In this document: positions 1-8,792 of the stretch, piece after piece
Numbering within the stretch: the stretch's first letter is position 1
Layout of the letters: every line of letters begins with the position of its first letter
Source of the DNA: Streptomyces parvus
GTDB taxonomy: Bacteria > Actinomycetota > Actinomycetes > Streptomycetales > Streptomycetaceae
Length of the DNA stretch: 64,000 bases
Direction of reading: 5' to 3'
NCBI RefSeq assembly: GCF_014648875.1
Contig: NZ_BMRY01000012.1
Span: forward strand, 1-64,000
Translations under genes and position numbers: made by a program
Notes under the pieces: model-generated
What the model was told of the DNA's origin: nothing
Database searches by the model: none
What the model saw: the letters and a program-made list of their open reading frames with translations, nothing else

Positions 1-78
1 CGAACCCGGAAGCTAAGCCTTTCAGCGCCGATGGTACTGCAGGGGGGACCCTGTGGGAGAGTAGGACGCCGCCGAACA
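1..78 (+). rRNA. rrf: 5S ribosomal RNA, 3' part
   Basis: The first 78 bases match the 3' two thirds of a Streptomyces 5S rRNA by eye, including the stretch around ggaagctaagccttt and the closing gtaggacgccgccgaac. The 5' end lies outside the window. This is the end of an rRNA operon read rightward and is followed directly by a terminator. Confidence 0.95.
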
Positions 79-90
79 ATCATTGCGGGA

Positions 91-120
91 AGCCCCGTGC
101 CCTTGTGGCACGGGGCTTTT
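91..120 (+). terminator. rRNA operon terminator
   Basis: An 11-bp GC-rich stem (agccccgtgcc / ggcacggggct) with a 5-nt loop is followed by four T residues. It lies 13 bases after the 5S gene, so it is the Rho-independent terminator of the rRNA operon. Confidence 0.9.
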
Positions 121-245
121 CTGCGTTTCCGGACCCGGAGGGCCTTTCCCCTAGGTCTACCCCTCCACCCCCCTGCCCCCGACTGTGGAAGCTGAGGGTA
201 AGGTCAGGGGGCATCATTGGCACGTTCTTCACAGGAGGCTCCCGG

Positions 246-854
246 GTGGAGGTTCAGGAGACCCGGGTCCAGACGGACCGGGTCCTCACCATCCCCAACA
301 TCCTCAGCATGGCTCGCCTTGTCGGGGTACCGCTCTTCCTGTGGCTGATTCTTCGCCCCGTCTTCGGAGGGCCCAACAGCGACAACTGGGCGCTGCTGGT
401 ACTGATGCTCAGCGGCATCAGCGACTACCTCGACGGGAAGCTCGCCCGCAAGTGGAACCAGATCAGCAGCCTCGGGCGGCTCCTGGACCCGGCGGCCGAC
501 CGTCTCTACATCCTTTCCACCCTGGTAGGCCTCACCTGGCGGGAGATCCTGCCGCTCTGGGTCACCGCGCTGCTTCTGGCCCGGGAACTGATGCTTCTCG
601 TGATGGTGGCCATCCTGCGCCGTCACGGCTATCCGCCGCCGCAGGTCAACTTCCTCGGGAAAGCTGCAACCTTCAACCTGATGTACGCGTTCCCCTTGTT
701 GCTGCTCAGCGACGGGAGTGGTTGGCTGGCCACAGTGGCCGCCGTTTTCGGATGGGCGTTCGCAGGATGGGGTACAACGCTCTACTGGTGGGCAGGGATC
801 CTCTACGTGGTTCAGGTCCGCCGGCTCGTGAAGGCGGACGCAGTAGCCGATTGA
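246..854 (+). CDS. CDP-alcohol phosphatidyltransferase (PgsA-like)
   Basis: A membrane enzyme of 202 aa that transfers a phosphatidyl group from CDP-diacylglycerol to a polyol in phospholipid synthesis. The family signature D-G-x2-A-R-x8-G-x3-D-x3-D is complete (DGKLAR...GRLLDPAADR, about residues 60-82), with hydrophobic segments on both sides. The GTG at 246 is preferred because AGGAGG (233-238) lies 7 bases upstream; the frame is open further upstream but lacks a ribosome site. Its place before the mannose-1-phosphate guanylyltransferase and DUF881 genes parallels pgsA2 (Rv1822) of M. tuberculosis. The acceptor (glycerol phosphate, inositol phosphate or another) cannot be told from sequence. 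Confidence 0.9.
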   Translation: MEVQETRVQTDRVLTIPNILSMARLVGVPLFLWLILRPVFGGPNSDNWALLVLMLSGISDYLDGKLARKWNQISSLGRLLDPAADRLYILSTLVGLTWREILPLWVTALLLARELMLLVMVAILRRHGYPPPQVNFLGKAATFNLMYAFPLLLLSDGSGWLATVAAVFGWAFAGWGTTLYWWAGILYVVQVRRLVKADAVAD

Positions 855-966
855 GCTCGTTGATGCGGTGCCGTGCAATGTGGCCGGTCCGCGGCAGATG
901 GTGTGCATGATGCCCCGACGGGCGAAGTCGGCTGACCGTCGTCTCTTCTAGGAGGACGTTTCCGAC

Positions 967-3462
967 ATGAAGGCCGTCGTGATGGCTGGTGGCGAAGGCA
1001 CACGTCTTCGCCCCATGACCTCGAGCATGCCCAAGCCGCTCCTGCCCGTGGCCAACAGGCCGATCATGGAGCACGTCCTGCGGCTGCTCAAGCGGCATGG
1101 GCTCAGCGAAACCGTAGTGACCGTCCAGTTCCTCGCCTCCCTCGTCAAGAACTACTTCGGGGACGGCGAGGAGCTCGGAATGGAGCTCACCTATGCCAAC
1201 GAGGAGAAGCCACTCGGCACCGCTGGCAGCGTGAAGAACGCCGAGGAGGCGTTGAAGGACGACACGTTCCTCGTCATTTCCGGCGACGCGCTCACCGACT
1301 TCGACCTCACCGACCTCATCGCCTTCCACAAGGAAAAGGGCGGGCTAGTCACGGTCTGCCTCACCCGGGTTCCCAATCCGCTGGAATTCGGCATCACCAT
1401 CGTGGACGAGAACGGTCAGGTCGAACGGTTCCTGGAGAAGCCGACCTGGGGACAGGTCTTCTCGGACACCGTGAACACGGGCATCTACGTCATGGAGCCC
1501 GAGGTCTTCGACTACGTCCAGGCCGACACGTCGGTCGACTGGTCCGGAGACGTCTTCCCTCAGCTGATGAAGGAGGGCAAGCCCATCTACGGCTATGTCG
1601 CCGAGGGCTACTGGGAGGACGTCGGCACCCACGAGAGCTATGTGAAAGCCCAGGCGGACGTCCTGGAGCGCAAGGTCGACGTGGAGATCGACGGGTTCGA
1701 GATCTCCCCCGGTGTGTGGGTCGCCGAAGGGGCTGAGGTCCACCCCGACGCGGTGCTGCGCGGGCCGCTGTACATCGGCGACTACGCCAAGGTCGAGGCC
1801 GACGTCGAAATCCGCGAACACACGGTGGTCGGGTCGAACGTCGTCGTCAAGACCGGGGCCTTCCTCCACAAGGCTGTGGTGCACGACAACGTCTACATCG
1901 GACAGCACAGCAACCTGCGCGGCTGCGTCGTCGGCAAGAACACCGACATCATGCGTGCGGCCCGTATCGAGGACGGCGCCGTCATCGGTGACGAATGCCT
2001 GGTCGGCGAGGAGTCGATCATCCAGGGCAACGTCCGGGTGTACCCCTTCAAGACCATCGAGGCCGGCGCGTTCGTCAACACCTCGGTCATCTGGGAGTCC
2101 CGAGGGCAGGCACATCTCTTCGGCGCACGCGGGGTCTCCGGAATCCTGAACGTCGAGATCACCCCCGAACTGGCCGTACGCCTGGCCGGTGCCTACGCCA
2201 CGACCCTCAAGAAGGGTTCGACGGTCACGACCGCCCGTGACCACTCCCGAGGGGCCCGCGCCCTCAAGCGGGCCGTCATCTCGGCGCTCCAGGCCAGCGC
2301 CATCGACGTACGCGACCTGGAGAACGTACCGCTGCCCGTCGCACGTCAGCAGACCGCGCGAGGCAGCGCCGGCGGCATCATGATCCGTACGTCGCCCGGT
2401 GTGCCCGACTCCGTGGACATCATGTTCATCGACGAGCGGGGCGCGGATCTCTCGCAGGCGCAGCAGCGCAAGCTCGACCGGGTCTACGCACGCCAGGAGT
2501 ACCGCCGTGCCTTCCCCGGGGAGATCGGGGACCTGCACTTCCCGTCCAGCGTGTTCGACTCGTACACCGGATCCCTCCTGCGGAACGTCGACGTCGAGGG
2601 CATCGCGGAATCCGGGCTCAAGGTCGTCGTCGACGCGTCCAACGGCAGCGCCGGGCTCGTTCTGCCCAGCCTCCTCGGACGGCTCGGGGTGGACGCGCTG
2701 ACGATCAACCCCGGGCTCGACGAGGCGCGGCCCACGGAGTCCGCCGACACCCGGCGGGCCGGTCTGGTGCGGCTCGGGGAGATCGTGTCCTCCGCGCGGG
2801 CGGCCTTCGGGGTGCGCTTCGACCCAGTGGGCGAGCGGCTCTCCCTCGTTGACGAACTGGGCCGGATCATCGAGGACGACCGGGCTCTCCTGGTCCTCCT
2901 CGATCTCGTCGCCGCCGAGCGGCGCAGCGGCCGGGTCGCCCTGCCCGTGACGACCACGCGCGTCGCCGAGCAGGTGGCGGCCTACCACGGCACCCAGGTG
3001 GAGTGGACGACCACCTCGCCCGACGACCTGACCCGGGTGGGCCGTGAAGAGGACACCATCTTCGGAGGAGACGGGCGCGGCGGGTTCATCGTTCCCGAAT
3101 TCAGCAGCGTCTTCGACGGGACCGCCGCCTTCGTCCGGCTCATCGGGCTCGTCGCACGCACCCAGCTCACCCTGAGCCAGATCGACGCGCGCATTCCCCG
3201 GGCACACGTCCTGCGCCGCGACCTGGCGACGCCGTGGGCCGTCAAGGGGCTCGTCATGCGCCGGGTCGTCGAAGCGGCCGGAGACCGCAGCGTGGACACC
3301 ACCGACGGAGTCCGGGTGGTCGAGGCGGACGGCCGGTGGATCATGGTCCTGCCCGACCGGGCGGAAGCCGTCACCCATCTGTGGGCGGAGGGCCCGGACG
3401 ACGCCTCGGCCCAGGCGCTCCTCGACGAGTGGGCCGCGGTCGTGGACAGCGCGGGAGACTGA
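967..3462 (+). CDS. mannose-1-phosphate guanylyltransferase with C-terminal phosphomannomutase-like domain
   Basis: A fusion of 831 aa. Residues 1-235 form a sugar nucleotidyltransferase with the signature GGEGTRLRPMTSSMPKPLLP, which makes GDP-mannose or a similar sugar nucleotide. Residues 250-370 are a hexapeptide-repeat left-handed beta helix. Residues 375-830 resemble a phosphohexomutase, but the loop that should carry the catalytic phosphoserine (TASHNP type) reads RTSPGVPDSV, so mutase activity is doubtful. A metal-loop-like stretch, GGDGRGGF, remains. GGAGG (951-955) precedes the ATG by 11 bases. The same gene stands next to the phosphatidyltransferase gene in other streptomycetes. Confidence 0.88.
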   Translation: MKAVVMAGGEGTRLRPMTSSMPKPLLPVANRPIMEHVLRLLKRHGLSETVVTVQFLASLVKNYFGDGEELGMELTYANEEKPLGTAGSVKNAEEALKDDTFLVISGDALTDFDLTDLIAFHKEKGGLVTVCLTRVPNPLEFGITIVDENGQVERFLEKPTWGQVFSDTVNTGIYVMEPEVFDYVQADTSVDWSGDVFPQLMKEGKPIYGYVAEGYWEDVGTHESYVKAQADVLERKVDVEIDGFEISPGVWVAEGAEVHPDAVLRGPLYIGDYAKVEADVEIREHTVVGSNVVVKTGAFLHKAVVHDNVYIGQHSNLRGCVVGKNTDIMRAARIEDGAVIGDECLVGEESIIQGNVRVYPFKTIEAGAFVNTSVIWESRGQAHLFGARGVSGILNVEITPELAVRLAGAYATTLKKGSTVTTARDHSRGARALKRAVISALQASAIDVRDLENVPLPVARQQTARGSAGGIMIRTSPGVPDSVDIMFIDERGADLSQAQQRKLDRVYARQEYRRAFPGEIGDLHFPSSVFDSYTGSLLRNVDVEGIAESGLKVVVDASNGSAGLVLPSLLGRLGVDALTINPGLDEARPTESADTRRAGLVRLGEIVSSARAAFGVRFDPVGERLSLVDELGRIIEDDRALLVLLDLVAAERRSGRVALPVTTTRVAEQVAAYHGTQVEWTTTSPDDLTRVGREEDTIFGGDGRGGFIVPEFSSVFDGTAAFVRLIGLVARTQLTLSQIDARIPRAHVLRRDLATPWAVKGLVMRRVVEAAGDRSVDTTDGVRVVEADGRWIMVLPDRAEAVTHLWAEGPDDASAQALLDEWAAVVDSAGD

Positions 3463-3551
3463 TCCGAGAACGGTGCGCCGCGATGCCCCGGGCAGGGGGG
3501 CCGCGGCGCACCGGTGGGGCCATTCGGCGGCAGCCTTGATGACGTGCGACG

Positions 3552-4475
3552 ATGTGCGGCATGTCGCAGCAGTCCCCCGATCGGAGCACCGCCCCGCCGC
3601 CCGCACGCCCCGACGCCTCCATGTCGCTGCTGAACAACGTGATGGACCACAGCCTCGACGACGGGTACGCGGAGGCCTCGGCGCGGCGCAAGGTCGACGG
3701 GAGCGCGGGGCTGCCCCGGACGCTCAAGTCGAAGCTCGGCCTCGCCGCCGGACTGGTGGTGGCCGCCTTGGTGGTCACCCTCGGTGCCGCCGAGGCGCGG
3801 ATCTCGGCTCCGGTCGTGGCCAAGGAGCGCGAAGAGCTGATCGACCGCATCAATGCCGAGACGGAGGCCGCGGACACCCTGGAGTCGAACGTCGACAAGC
3901 TCCGCGCCGATGTGAGCGAACGTCAGCGCAAGGCTCTCGAGCAGCACGGCGGGGACCAGGGGCAGCTGGTGGCCCTGCTGGCCGGGGCGACCCCGGTCGA
4001 GGGCCCCGGTGTGAAGCTGATCGTCGACGACGCGAAGAACACCGACCAGGGAGGCGGCGGGCCCCGGGAGTCCTCGGGCTTCGCCGACACCGGACGGGTG
4101 CGCGACCGGGACATGCAGCGCGTCGTCAACGGTCTGTGGGAATCCGGCGCCGAGGCCATCGCCATCAATGGGCAAAGGTTGACGGCCCTGTCGGCCATCC
4201 GTGCCGCCGGCGACGCCATACTGGTCGACAACAGACCGCTCGTACCGCCGTACACGGTGCTCGTGGTGGGGGACGGGAAGAAGCTCGCGACCGCGTTCCA
4301 GGACAGCGCCGACGGCCAGTACCTGCAGGCGCTCAAGGAGAGCTTCGACATCCGCACCAGCATCTCCGACCAGGCGAAGGTCCAGCTTCCGGCGGCGCCG
4401 AGCCTGATCGTCCGTACAGCAGAGCCGAAGGCCGCCGGCAGTGGTGCGGCAGACACAGGGAAGGGCACATCGTGA
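3552..4475 (+). CDS. DUF881 family membrane protein
   Basis: A protein of 307 aa with a cytosolic N-terminus of about 55 residues, one membrane span near 60-80 (LAAGLVVAALVVTLGA), a short coiled coil (about 90-130) and an extracellular DUF881 domain. It overlaps the next gene by 4 bases (GTGA), so the two are translationally coupled. The DUF881 / small basic protein / DUF881 order equals Rv1823-Rv1825 of M. tuberculosis. The biochemical role is unknown; the family sits in actinobacterial cell-envelope and division loci. A second ATG at 3561 is an alternative start; neither has a clear ribosome site. Confidence 0.85.
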   Translation: MCGMSQQSPDRSTAPPPARPDASMSLLNNVMDHSLDDGYAEASARRKVDGSAGLPRTLKSKLGLAAGLVVAALVVTLGAAEARISAPVVAKEREELIDRINAETEAADTLESNVDKLRADVSERQRKALEQHGGDQGQLVALLAGATPVEGPGVKLIVDDAKNTDQGGGGPRESSGFADTGRVRDRDMQRVVNGLWESGAEAIAINGQRLTALSAIRAAGDAILVDNRPLVPPYTVLVVGDGKKLATAFQDSADGQYLQALKESFDIRTSISDQAKVQLPAAPSLIVRTAEPKAAGSGAADTGKGTS

Positions 4476-4804
4476 TCGCCGTACTGGGCCTCGTCGTGGG
4501 AGTCGTGGTCGGACTGTTGGTCCGGCCCGAGGTGCCGGCGGTGGTCGAGCCCTACCTGCCGATCGCGGTGGTCGCCGCGCTCGACGCCGTGTTCGGCGGA
4601 CTGCGGGCCATGCTCGACGGCATCTTCGTCGACAAGGTCTTCGTGGTCTCCTTCCTCTCCAACGTCGTGGTGGCCGCGCTGATCGTCTTCCTCGGCGACA
4701 AGCTGGGCGTCGGCGCCCAGCTCTCCACGGGTGTGGTGGTCGTGCTCGGCATCCGGATCTTCTCCAACGCCGCCGCGATCCGCCGGCACGTCTTCCGGGC
4801 GTGA
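4472..4804 (+). CDS. sbp: small basic protein (Sbp, DUF1290 family)
   Basis: A membrane protein of 110 aa with three to four hydrophobic segments (VIAVLGLVVGVVVGLLV at the start, FVVSFLSNVVVAALIVFLG in the middle) and a basic end (IRRHVFRA). This is the DUF1290 'small basic protein' family, first named next to ftsZ in Gram-positive bacteria. The GTG start overlaps the stop of the DUF881 gene upstream, and the next DUF881 gene begins 5 bases after its stop. The function is unknown; conserved linkage suggests a membrane complex with the two DUF881 proteins. Confidence 0.88.
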   Translation: MIAVLGLVVGVVVGLLVRPEVPAVVEPYLPIAVVAALDAVFGGLRAMLDGIFVDKVFVVSFLSNVVVAALIVFLGDKLGVGAQLSTGVVVVLGIRIFSNAAAIRRHVFRA

Positions 4805-4809
4805 GGCCG

Positions 4810-5637
4810 ATGAACAACGAGCCGATGAACAACGACGAGAACCCCCGCAGCCAACAGCCCGAGGGCGGCGCGTCCGCCGTCCCGGACGCCCCCGTGCCGC
4901 CGTCCCCGGCCAAGGAGGCGACCGGTCGGCAGCGGCTCAAGGCGGGCCTGTGGCCGCCGCGGCTGAGCCGTGCCCAACTGATCGTCGCCGTCCTGCTGTT
5001 CGGGCTCGGCCTGGGGCTCGCCATCCAGGTGCGGTCCACCAACGACGACAGTGCGCTGCGCGGCGCCCGGCAGGAGGATCTGGTCCGCATCCTCGACGAG
5101 GTCGACGACCGGACCCAGCGCCTGGAGGACGAGAAGCAGCGCCTGGACGACCAGCGCACCGAGCTGGAGAACAGCTCCGACCAGGCCGAGGAGGCCCGGA
5201 AACAGACGCTGGAGAAGGAACGCCAGCTCGGCATCCTCGCGGGCACCGTCGCGGCACAGGGCCCCGGCATCACGCTGACGATCACCGACCCCGCGCGTGC
5301 GGTCGCGCCCGACATGCTGCTCGACGCCCTTCAGGAGCTGAGGGCGGCGGGGGCCGAGGCGATCGAGGTCAACGGGGTGCGGGTGGTGGCCAACACCTAC
5401 TTCTCCGGGGGCGCCGGGGACGTCCAGGTCGACGGGAAGAAGATCGAAGCGCCGTACGAGTTCACGGTGATCGGCAAGCCGCAGGATCTGGAGCCCGCCC
5501 TCAACATCCCCGGCGGCGTGGTCCAGACGCTGGAGAAGGAGCAGGCCACCGTGCTCGTGGAGCGGTCCGACGACATCGTCGTCGACGCCTTGCGACCGGC
5601 GCAGCGGCCTGACTACGCTCGGTCGTCCTCCCCGTGA
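4810..5637 (+). CDS. DUF881 family membrane protein, second copy
   Basis: A protein of 275 aa. A Pro/Asn-rich N-terminus is followed by a membrane span at about 56-75 (LIVAVLLFGLGLGLAIQV), a charged coiled coil (about 85-140, heptads rich in E, K and R) and a DUF881 domain. The ATG at 4810 is the first start after the sbp stop; the frame is open upstream only as a shadow of sbp. It is a distant paralogue of the DUF881 gene at 3552 and probably in the same operon. Confidence 0.86.
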   Translation: MNNEPMNNDENPRSQQPEGGASAVPDAPVPPSPAKEATGRQRLKAGLWPPRLSRAQLIVAVLLFGLGLGLAIQVRSTNDDSALRGARQEDLVRILDEVDDRTQRLEDEKQRLDDQRTELENSSDQAEEARKQTLEKERQLGILAGTVAAQGPGITLTITDPARAVAPDMLLDALQELRAAGAEAIEVNGVRVVANTYFSGGAGDVQVDGKKIEAPYEFTVIGKPQDLEPALNIPGGVVQTLEKEQATVLVERSDDIVVDALRPAQRPDYARSSSP

Positions 5638-5827
5638 TCGGGGCGGGCGTGGGGGCCGGTCGACCGGGTCGGGCGGTTGCGGGGGGTCGCCGCACCGGAT
5701 TGGTGGTGCGTGGTGGAAACTGTCGGGTGGATACGGACGTTGTGAAGATGTCCGGGTCGGCAGGTGTGTTCAATCAGGGTTCGTCCTGCCCCACGGGCGG
5801 GTCTATGTCGGTCAAGGGGAATCGCCC

Positions 5828-6607
5828 GTGAAGTTGTTTGCGAAGTTGTTCGGGAAGAGTGCACGCGAGGACAGCAACAGTGCTGCCCGCCACCGCGCTC
5901 CGCGCCACGCTCAGGGCGAGGAGCAGGAGGCGGAGCGTCCGCTCTTCCGCGACGAGGTGTCCGGAGCCCCGGGGGGTGACGGCGTGTCGGCTGTTGACCC
6001 TGCCGGTGCCGGACGCATAGGTTTCGGCGCACCATCAGCCTCGAGTACGGGTGGAGGGTTCACCCCGGAGGGCTCGTCGATGCCGGTCTGTACGAGGTGC
6101 GGTCACCGCAACGCGGAGGCCAGCAAGTTCTGCTCCAACTGCGGCACGCCGCTGCGGGGCGGCGTTCCCGAGCGTCCCTCGGAGACGACCTCCACGATCT
6201 CCATCTCCGGTCTCGAGGCGTACGAGGCGGAGGCGACCGGTCAGACCTCTCTGCCCTCGCTCTCCCCGGAGGCCCAGGCCGCGGTCGACGCGCTGCCCGC
6301 GGGCTCGGCGCTCCTGGTCGTGCGGCGCGGCCCGAATTCCGGCAGCCGCTTCCTGCTCGACAGCGATCTGACCACGGCCGGCCGTCACCCGCAGAGCGAC
6401 ATCTTTCTCGATGACGTGACCGTGTCGCGGCGTCATGTGGAGTTCCGCAGGAGTCCGGAAGGTAGCTTCACCGTGGGTGATGTCGGCAGCCTCAACGGCA
6501 CCTACGTCAACCGTGAGCGCATCGATTCGGTCCCGCTGTCCAACGGCGACGAAGTCCAGATCGGAAAGTACCGCCTGGTCTTCTATGCGAGCCCGCGGGG
6601 CGTGTGA
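5828..6607 (+). CDS. garA: FHA-domain protein, GarA/OdhI-like, with zinc ribbon
   Basis: A cytosolic phosphothreonine-binding protein of 259 aa. A zinc ribbon (CTRCG ... CSNCG, residues 88-105) precedes the phosphoacceptor motif ETTS (119-122) and a C-terminal FHA domain (about 165-255) with GRHPQSD, SRRH and NGT. GarA and OdhI are phosphorated on this motif by Ser/Thr kinases and switch between inhibiting 2-oxoglutarate dehydrogenase or glutamate dehydrogenase and self-binding; this is known for mycobacterial and corynebacterial proteins. The zinc ribbon is an addition relative to those short proteins. The GTG start has AAGGGG upstream. Position before ftsR matches Rv1827. Confidence 0.9.
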   Translation: MKLFAKLFGKSAREDSNSAARHRAPRHAQGEEQEAERPLFRDEVSGAPGGDGVSAVDPAGAGRIGFGAPSASSTGGGFTPEGSSMPVCTRCGHRNAEASKFCSNCGTPLRGGVPERPSETTSTISISGLEAYEAEATGQTSLPSLSPEAQAAVDALPAGSALLVVRRGPNSGSRFLLDSDLTTAGRHPQSDIFLDDVTVSRRHVEFRRSPEGSFTVGDVGSLNGTYVNRERIDSVPLSNGDEVQIGKYRLVFYASPRGV

Positions 6608-6610
6608 CCA

Positions 6611-6632
6611 GCCCCCGGACTCCGTCCGGGGG
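6611..6632 (+). other. stem-loop between garA and ftsR
   Basis: A 9-bp perfect stem (ccccggac extended by one C / gtccgggg extended by one G) with a 3-nt loop stands between the garA stop and the ftsR ribosome site. No T-run follows, so it may act in mRNA processing or partial termination. Confidence 0.55.
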
Positions 6633-6649
6633 GACCCCCAGGAAGGCCC

Positions 6650-7393
6650 ATGCTGCGAACACCGACAGGCGGTGCCGGACACGGCACCGCCACCGCGGAA
6701 GCGCGACCGATGAGCATCGGAACGGTGCTCATCCAGCTGCGCGAGGAGTTTCCCGAAGTCACCATCTCCAAGATCCGGTTCCTGGAGGCCGAGGGGCTCA
6801 TCGAGCCGCAGCGCACTCCTTCCGGATACCGGAAGTTCGCCCCGCGTGATGTGGAGCGCCTGGCCCAGGTGCTCCGGATGCAGCGGGATCACTACCTCCC
6901 GCTGAAGGTCATCCGGGAGCACCTGGACGCGCTGGCCCGGGGGGAACAGCCCGTTCTGCCCTCGCCCGGTGCGCAGCGGGACCTCGCCGACGGGGTGTGG
7001 GAGGCCGGCCCCGGTGCGCCGACCGCCGCCCGGATCGGGCGGGCCGAGCTGCTCGCGGCCGCCGAGGTCGACGAGGAGCGGCTGACAGAGTGGGAGTCCT
7101 ACGGGCTCATCGTCCCGTCCCCTGACGGCGGCTACGACGCCGAGATAGTGACCGTCGCCAAGCTGGTGGCGGATCTGGGTCGTTTCGGTCTGGAACCACG
7201 TCACCTTCGGGCCATGCGGGCCTCCGCCGACCGGGAGGCGGGACTGGTGGAGCAGGTGGTCGCACCCCTGCGCCGGCACCGTAATCCGCAGACCAGGGCC
7301 CATGCCGAGGCCACCGCGAACGAGCTCGCCGAGCTGTCCGTACGGCTGCACGCGGCGCTCGTGCAGAGCGCTCTGCGCACCCGTCTGCACTGA
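6650..7393 (+). CDS. ftsR: MerR-type regulator FtsR
   Basis: A DNA-binding regulator of 247 aa. After a 20-residue Gly/Ala-rich leader comes the MerR winged helix (SIGTVLIQLREEFPEVTISKIRFLE...PSGYRKFAPRDVERL, about 21-90) and a longer effector region. It matches the FtsR/Rv1828 group; in Corynebacterium glutamicum FtsR activates ftsZ. GGAAGG (6641-6646) lies just before the ATG at 6650; the ATG at 6710 (MSIGTV) is a possible alternative start. It sits between garA and a DUF151 gene exactly as in M. tuberculosis. Confidence 0.88.
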   Translation: MLRTPTGGAGHGTATAEARPMSIGTVLIQLREEFPEVTISKIRFLEAEGLIEPQRTPSGYRKFAPRDVERLAQVLRMQRDHYLPLKVIREHLDALARGEQPVLPSPGAQRDLADGVWEAGPGAPTAARIGRAELLAAAEVDEERLTEWESYGLIVPSPDGGYDAEIVTVAKLVADLGRFGLEPRHLRAMRASADREAGLVEQVVAPLRRHRNPQTRAHAEATANELAELSVRLHAALVQSALRTRLH

Positions 7394-7446
7394 CCTCGGC
7401 GGTGCCCGACTACCCAAACATGGCGAGCACGTCCTAGGGTTGCTGT

Positions 7447-7920
7447 GTGAACGAGCTCGACGTTGTCGGTGTCCGGGTGGAAATGCCCTCCAACCAACCG
7501 ATCGTTCTCCTGCGTGAAGTGGGAGGCGACCGGTACCTCCCCATTTGGATCGGTCCGGGGGAGGCGACCGCGATTGCCTTCGCCCAGCAGGGCATGGCTC
7601 CCGCCAGGCCGCTGACCCATGACCTGTTCAAGGATGTCCTCGAGGCCGTGGGCCAGGAGCTCACCGAGGTCCGCATCACGGACCTGCGCGAAGGGGTCTT
7701 CTACGCGGAGCTCGTCTTCGCCAGCGGAGTCGAGGTGAGCGCCCGGCCCTCCGACGCCATAGCGCTCGCCCTGCGGACCGGCACGCCGATCTACGGCAGT
7801 GACGGCGTGCTGGACGATGCGGGCATCGCGATCCCCGACGAGCAGGAGGACGAGGTGGAGAAGTTCCGCGAATTCCTCGACCAGATCTCTCCGGAGGACT
7901 TCGGTACGAACAGCCAGTGA
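7447..7920 (+). CDS. DUF151 / bifunctional nuclease family protein
   Basis: A protein of 157 aa with the DUF151 fold: MNELDVVGVRVEMPSNQP at the N-terminus, LPIWIGPGEATAIA in the middle and RPSDAIALALRTGTPIY near residue 105. The family is called bifunctional nuclease after plant members; activity in bacteria is poorly tested. An acidic tail (DEQEDEVEKF) closes the protein. It corresponds to Rv1829 in position and family. Confidence 0.88.
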   Translation: MNELDVVGVRVEMPSNQPIVLLREVGGDRYLPIWIGPGEATAIAFAQQGMAPARPLTHDLFKDVLEAVGQELTEVRITDLREGVFYAELVFASGVEVSARPSDAIALALRTGTPIYGSDGVLDDAGIAIPDEQEDEVEKFREFLDQISPEDFGTNSQ

Positions 7921-8031
7921 CCGTCCCGCAAGGGGGTGCCGTCAGCGCATCCGACAAGCCTTTCCCGGAAACAAGACACGGGAAACCACCCTCAGGGTGA
8001 TTATCACTCGGCGTGCCGAGTGTGGCGATCG

Positions 8032-8060
8032 TTGACGCACCCCGAGTGACTGCCTACCTT
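8032..8060 (+). promoter_or_regulatory. probable promoter of the MerR gene at 8091
   Basis: TTGACG (8032-8037) and TACCTT (8055-8060) are separated by 17 bases, a vegetative-type promoter. Transcription would start near 8067, 24 bases before the GTG. Confidence 0.55.
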
Positions 8061-8090
8061 CGAGTGGGCAGGTCAAGGACGGAGGTCGGC

Positions 8091-8717
8091 GTGAGAAGCA
8101 GCGGCGACGGAGCGGCGGCGGGTGGGCCGTATCCGCAGCACGGCAGTGGAGCCGACCACACCATCAGGCAGCCGGTTCAACCGGCGGCGGTGGCAGCGGG
8201 CGGTACGGCAGCGGCGAGCAGTGGCGACGACATCGGCTATCGCGGCCCGACGGCGTGCGCGGCGGCGGGGATCACCTACCGCCAACTGGACTACTGGGCG
8301 CGCACGGGGCTGGTCGAGCCCAGTGTGCGCCCGGCCTACGGGTCGGGGACCCAGCGTCTCTACAGTTTCCGGGACGTGGTCCTCCTCAAGATCGTAAAGC
8401 GGTTCCTGGACACCGGGGTAGCGCTGCAGAACATCCGCACCACGGTCCAGCATCTGCGGGACCGGGGTTTCCAGGACCTCGAACGCATGACGCTGATGAG
8501 CGACGGGGCCACGGTCTACGAATGCTCCTCGCCCGACGAGGTCGTCAGCCTGCTCCAGGGCGGGCAGGGTGTCTTCGGCATCGCCGTCGGCGTCGTCTGG
8601 CGCGACGTGGACGCGGCGCTCTCGCAGCTGCACGGCGAGCGGGTCGACACCGGCGAGACGCTCATCGGCCACAACCCCGCGGACGAGCTGGCCCGGCGGC
8701 GTAACCGCGCGGGCTGA
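8091..8717 (+). CDS. MerR family regulator (Rv1830/McdR-like)
   Basis: A regulator of 208 aa with a Gly/Ser/Ala-rich leader of about 45 residues, then the MerR DNA-binding domain (YRGPTACAAAGITYRQLDYW...LYSFRDVVLLKIVKRFLD) and a C-terminal region with ISPDEVVSLL-like sequence. The GTG at 8091 has GGAGG 5 bases upstream. It is the second MerR gene of the conserved garA-ftsR-DUF151-merR-gcvP neighbourhood; its M. tuberculosis counterpart Rv1830 is linked to cell division. Target genes here are unknown. Confidence 0.85.
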   Translation: MRSSGDGAAAGGPYPQHGSGADHTIRQPVQPAAVAAGGTAAASSGDDIGYRGPTACAAAGITYRQLDYWARTGLVEPSVRPAYGSGTQRLYSFRDVVLLKIVKRFLDTGVALQNIRTTVQHLRDRGFQDLERMTLMSDGATVYECSSPDEVVSLLQGGQGVFGIAVGVVWRDVDAALSQLHGERVDTGETLIGHNPADELARRRNRAG

Positions 8718-8741
8718 GCACCCCGGGCCGAGGAGCCCGAC

Positions 8742-8781
8742 GCGACTGTACGACGTGACAGCGCGACCGTACGACGTGACA
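8742..8781. repeat. direct repeat upstream of dinB
   Basis: Two copies of a 19-bp unit, gcgac(t/c)gtacgacgtgaca, begin at 8742 and 8763. The 21-bp period equals two helical turns, as expected for paired binding sites of a regulator. Confidence 0.6.
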
Positions 8782-8792
8782 GGACGACGGAC

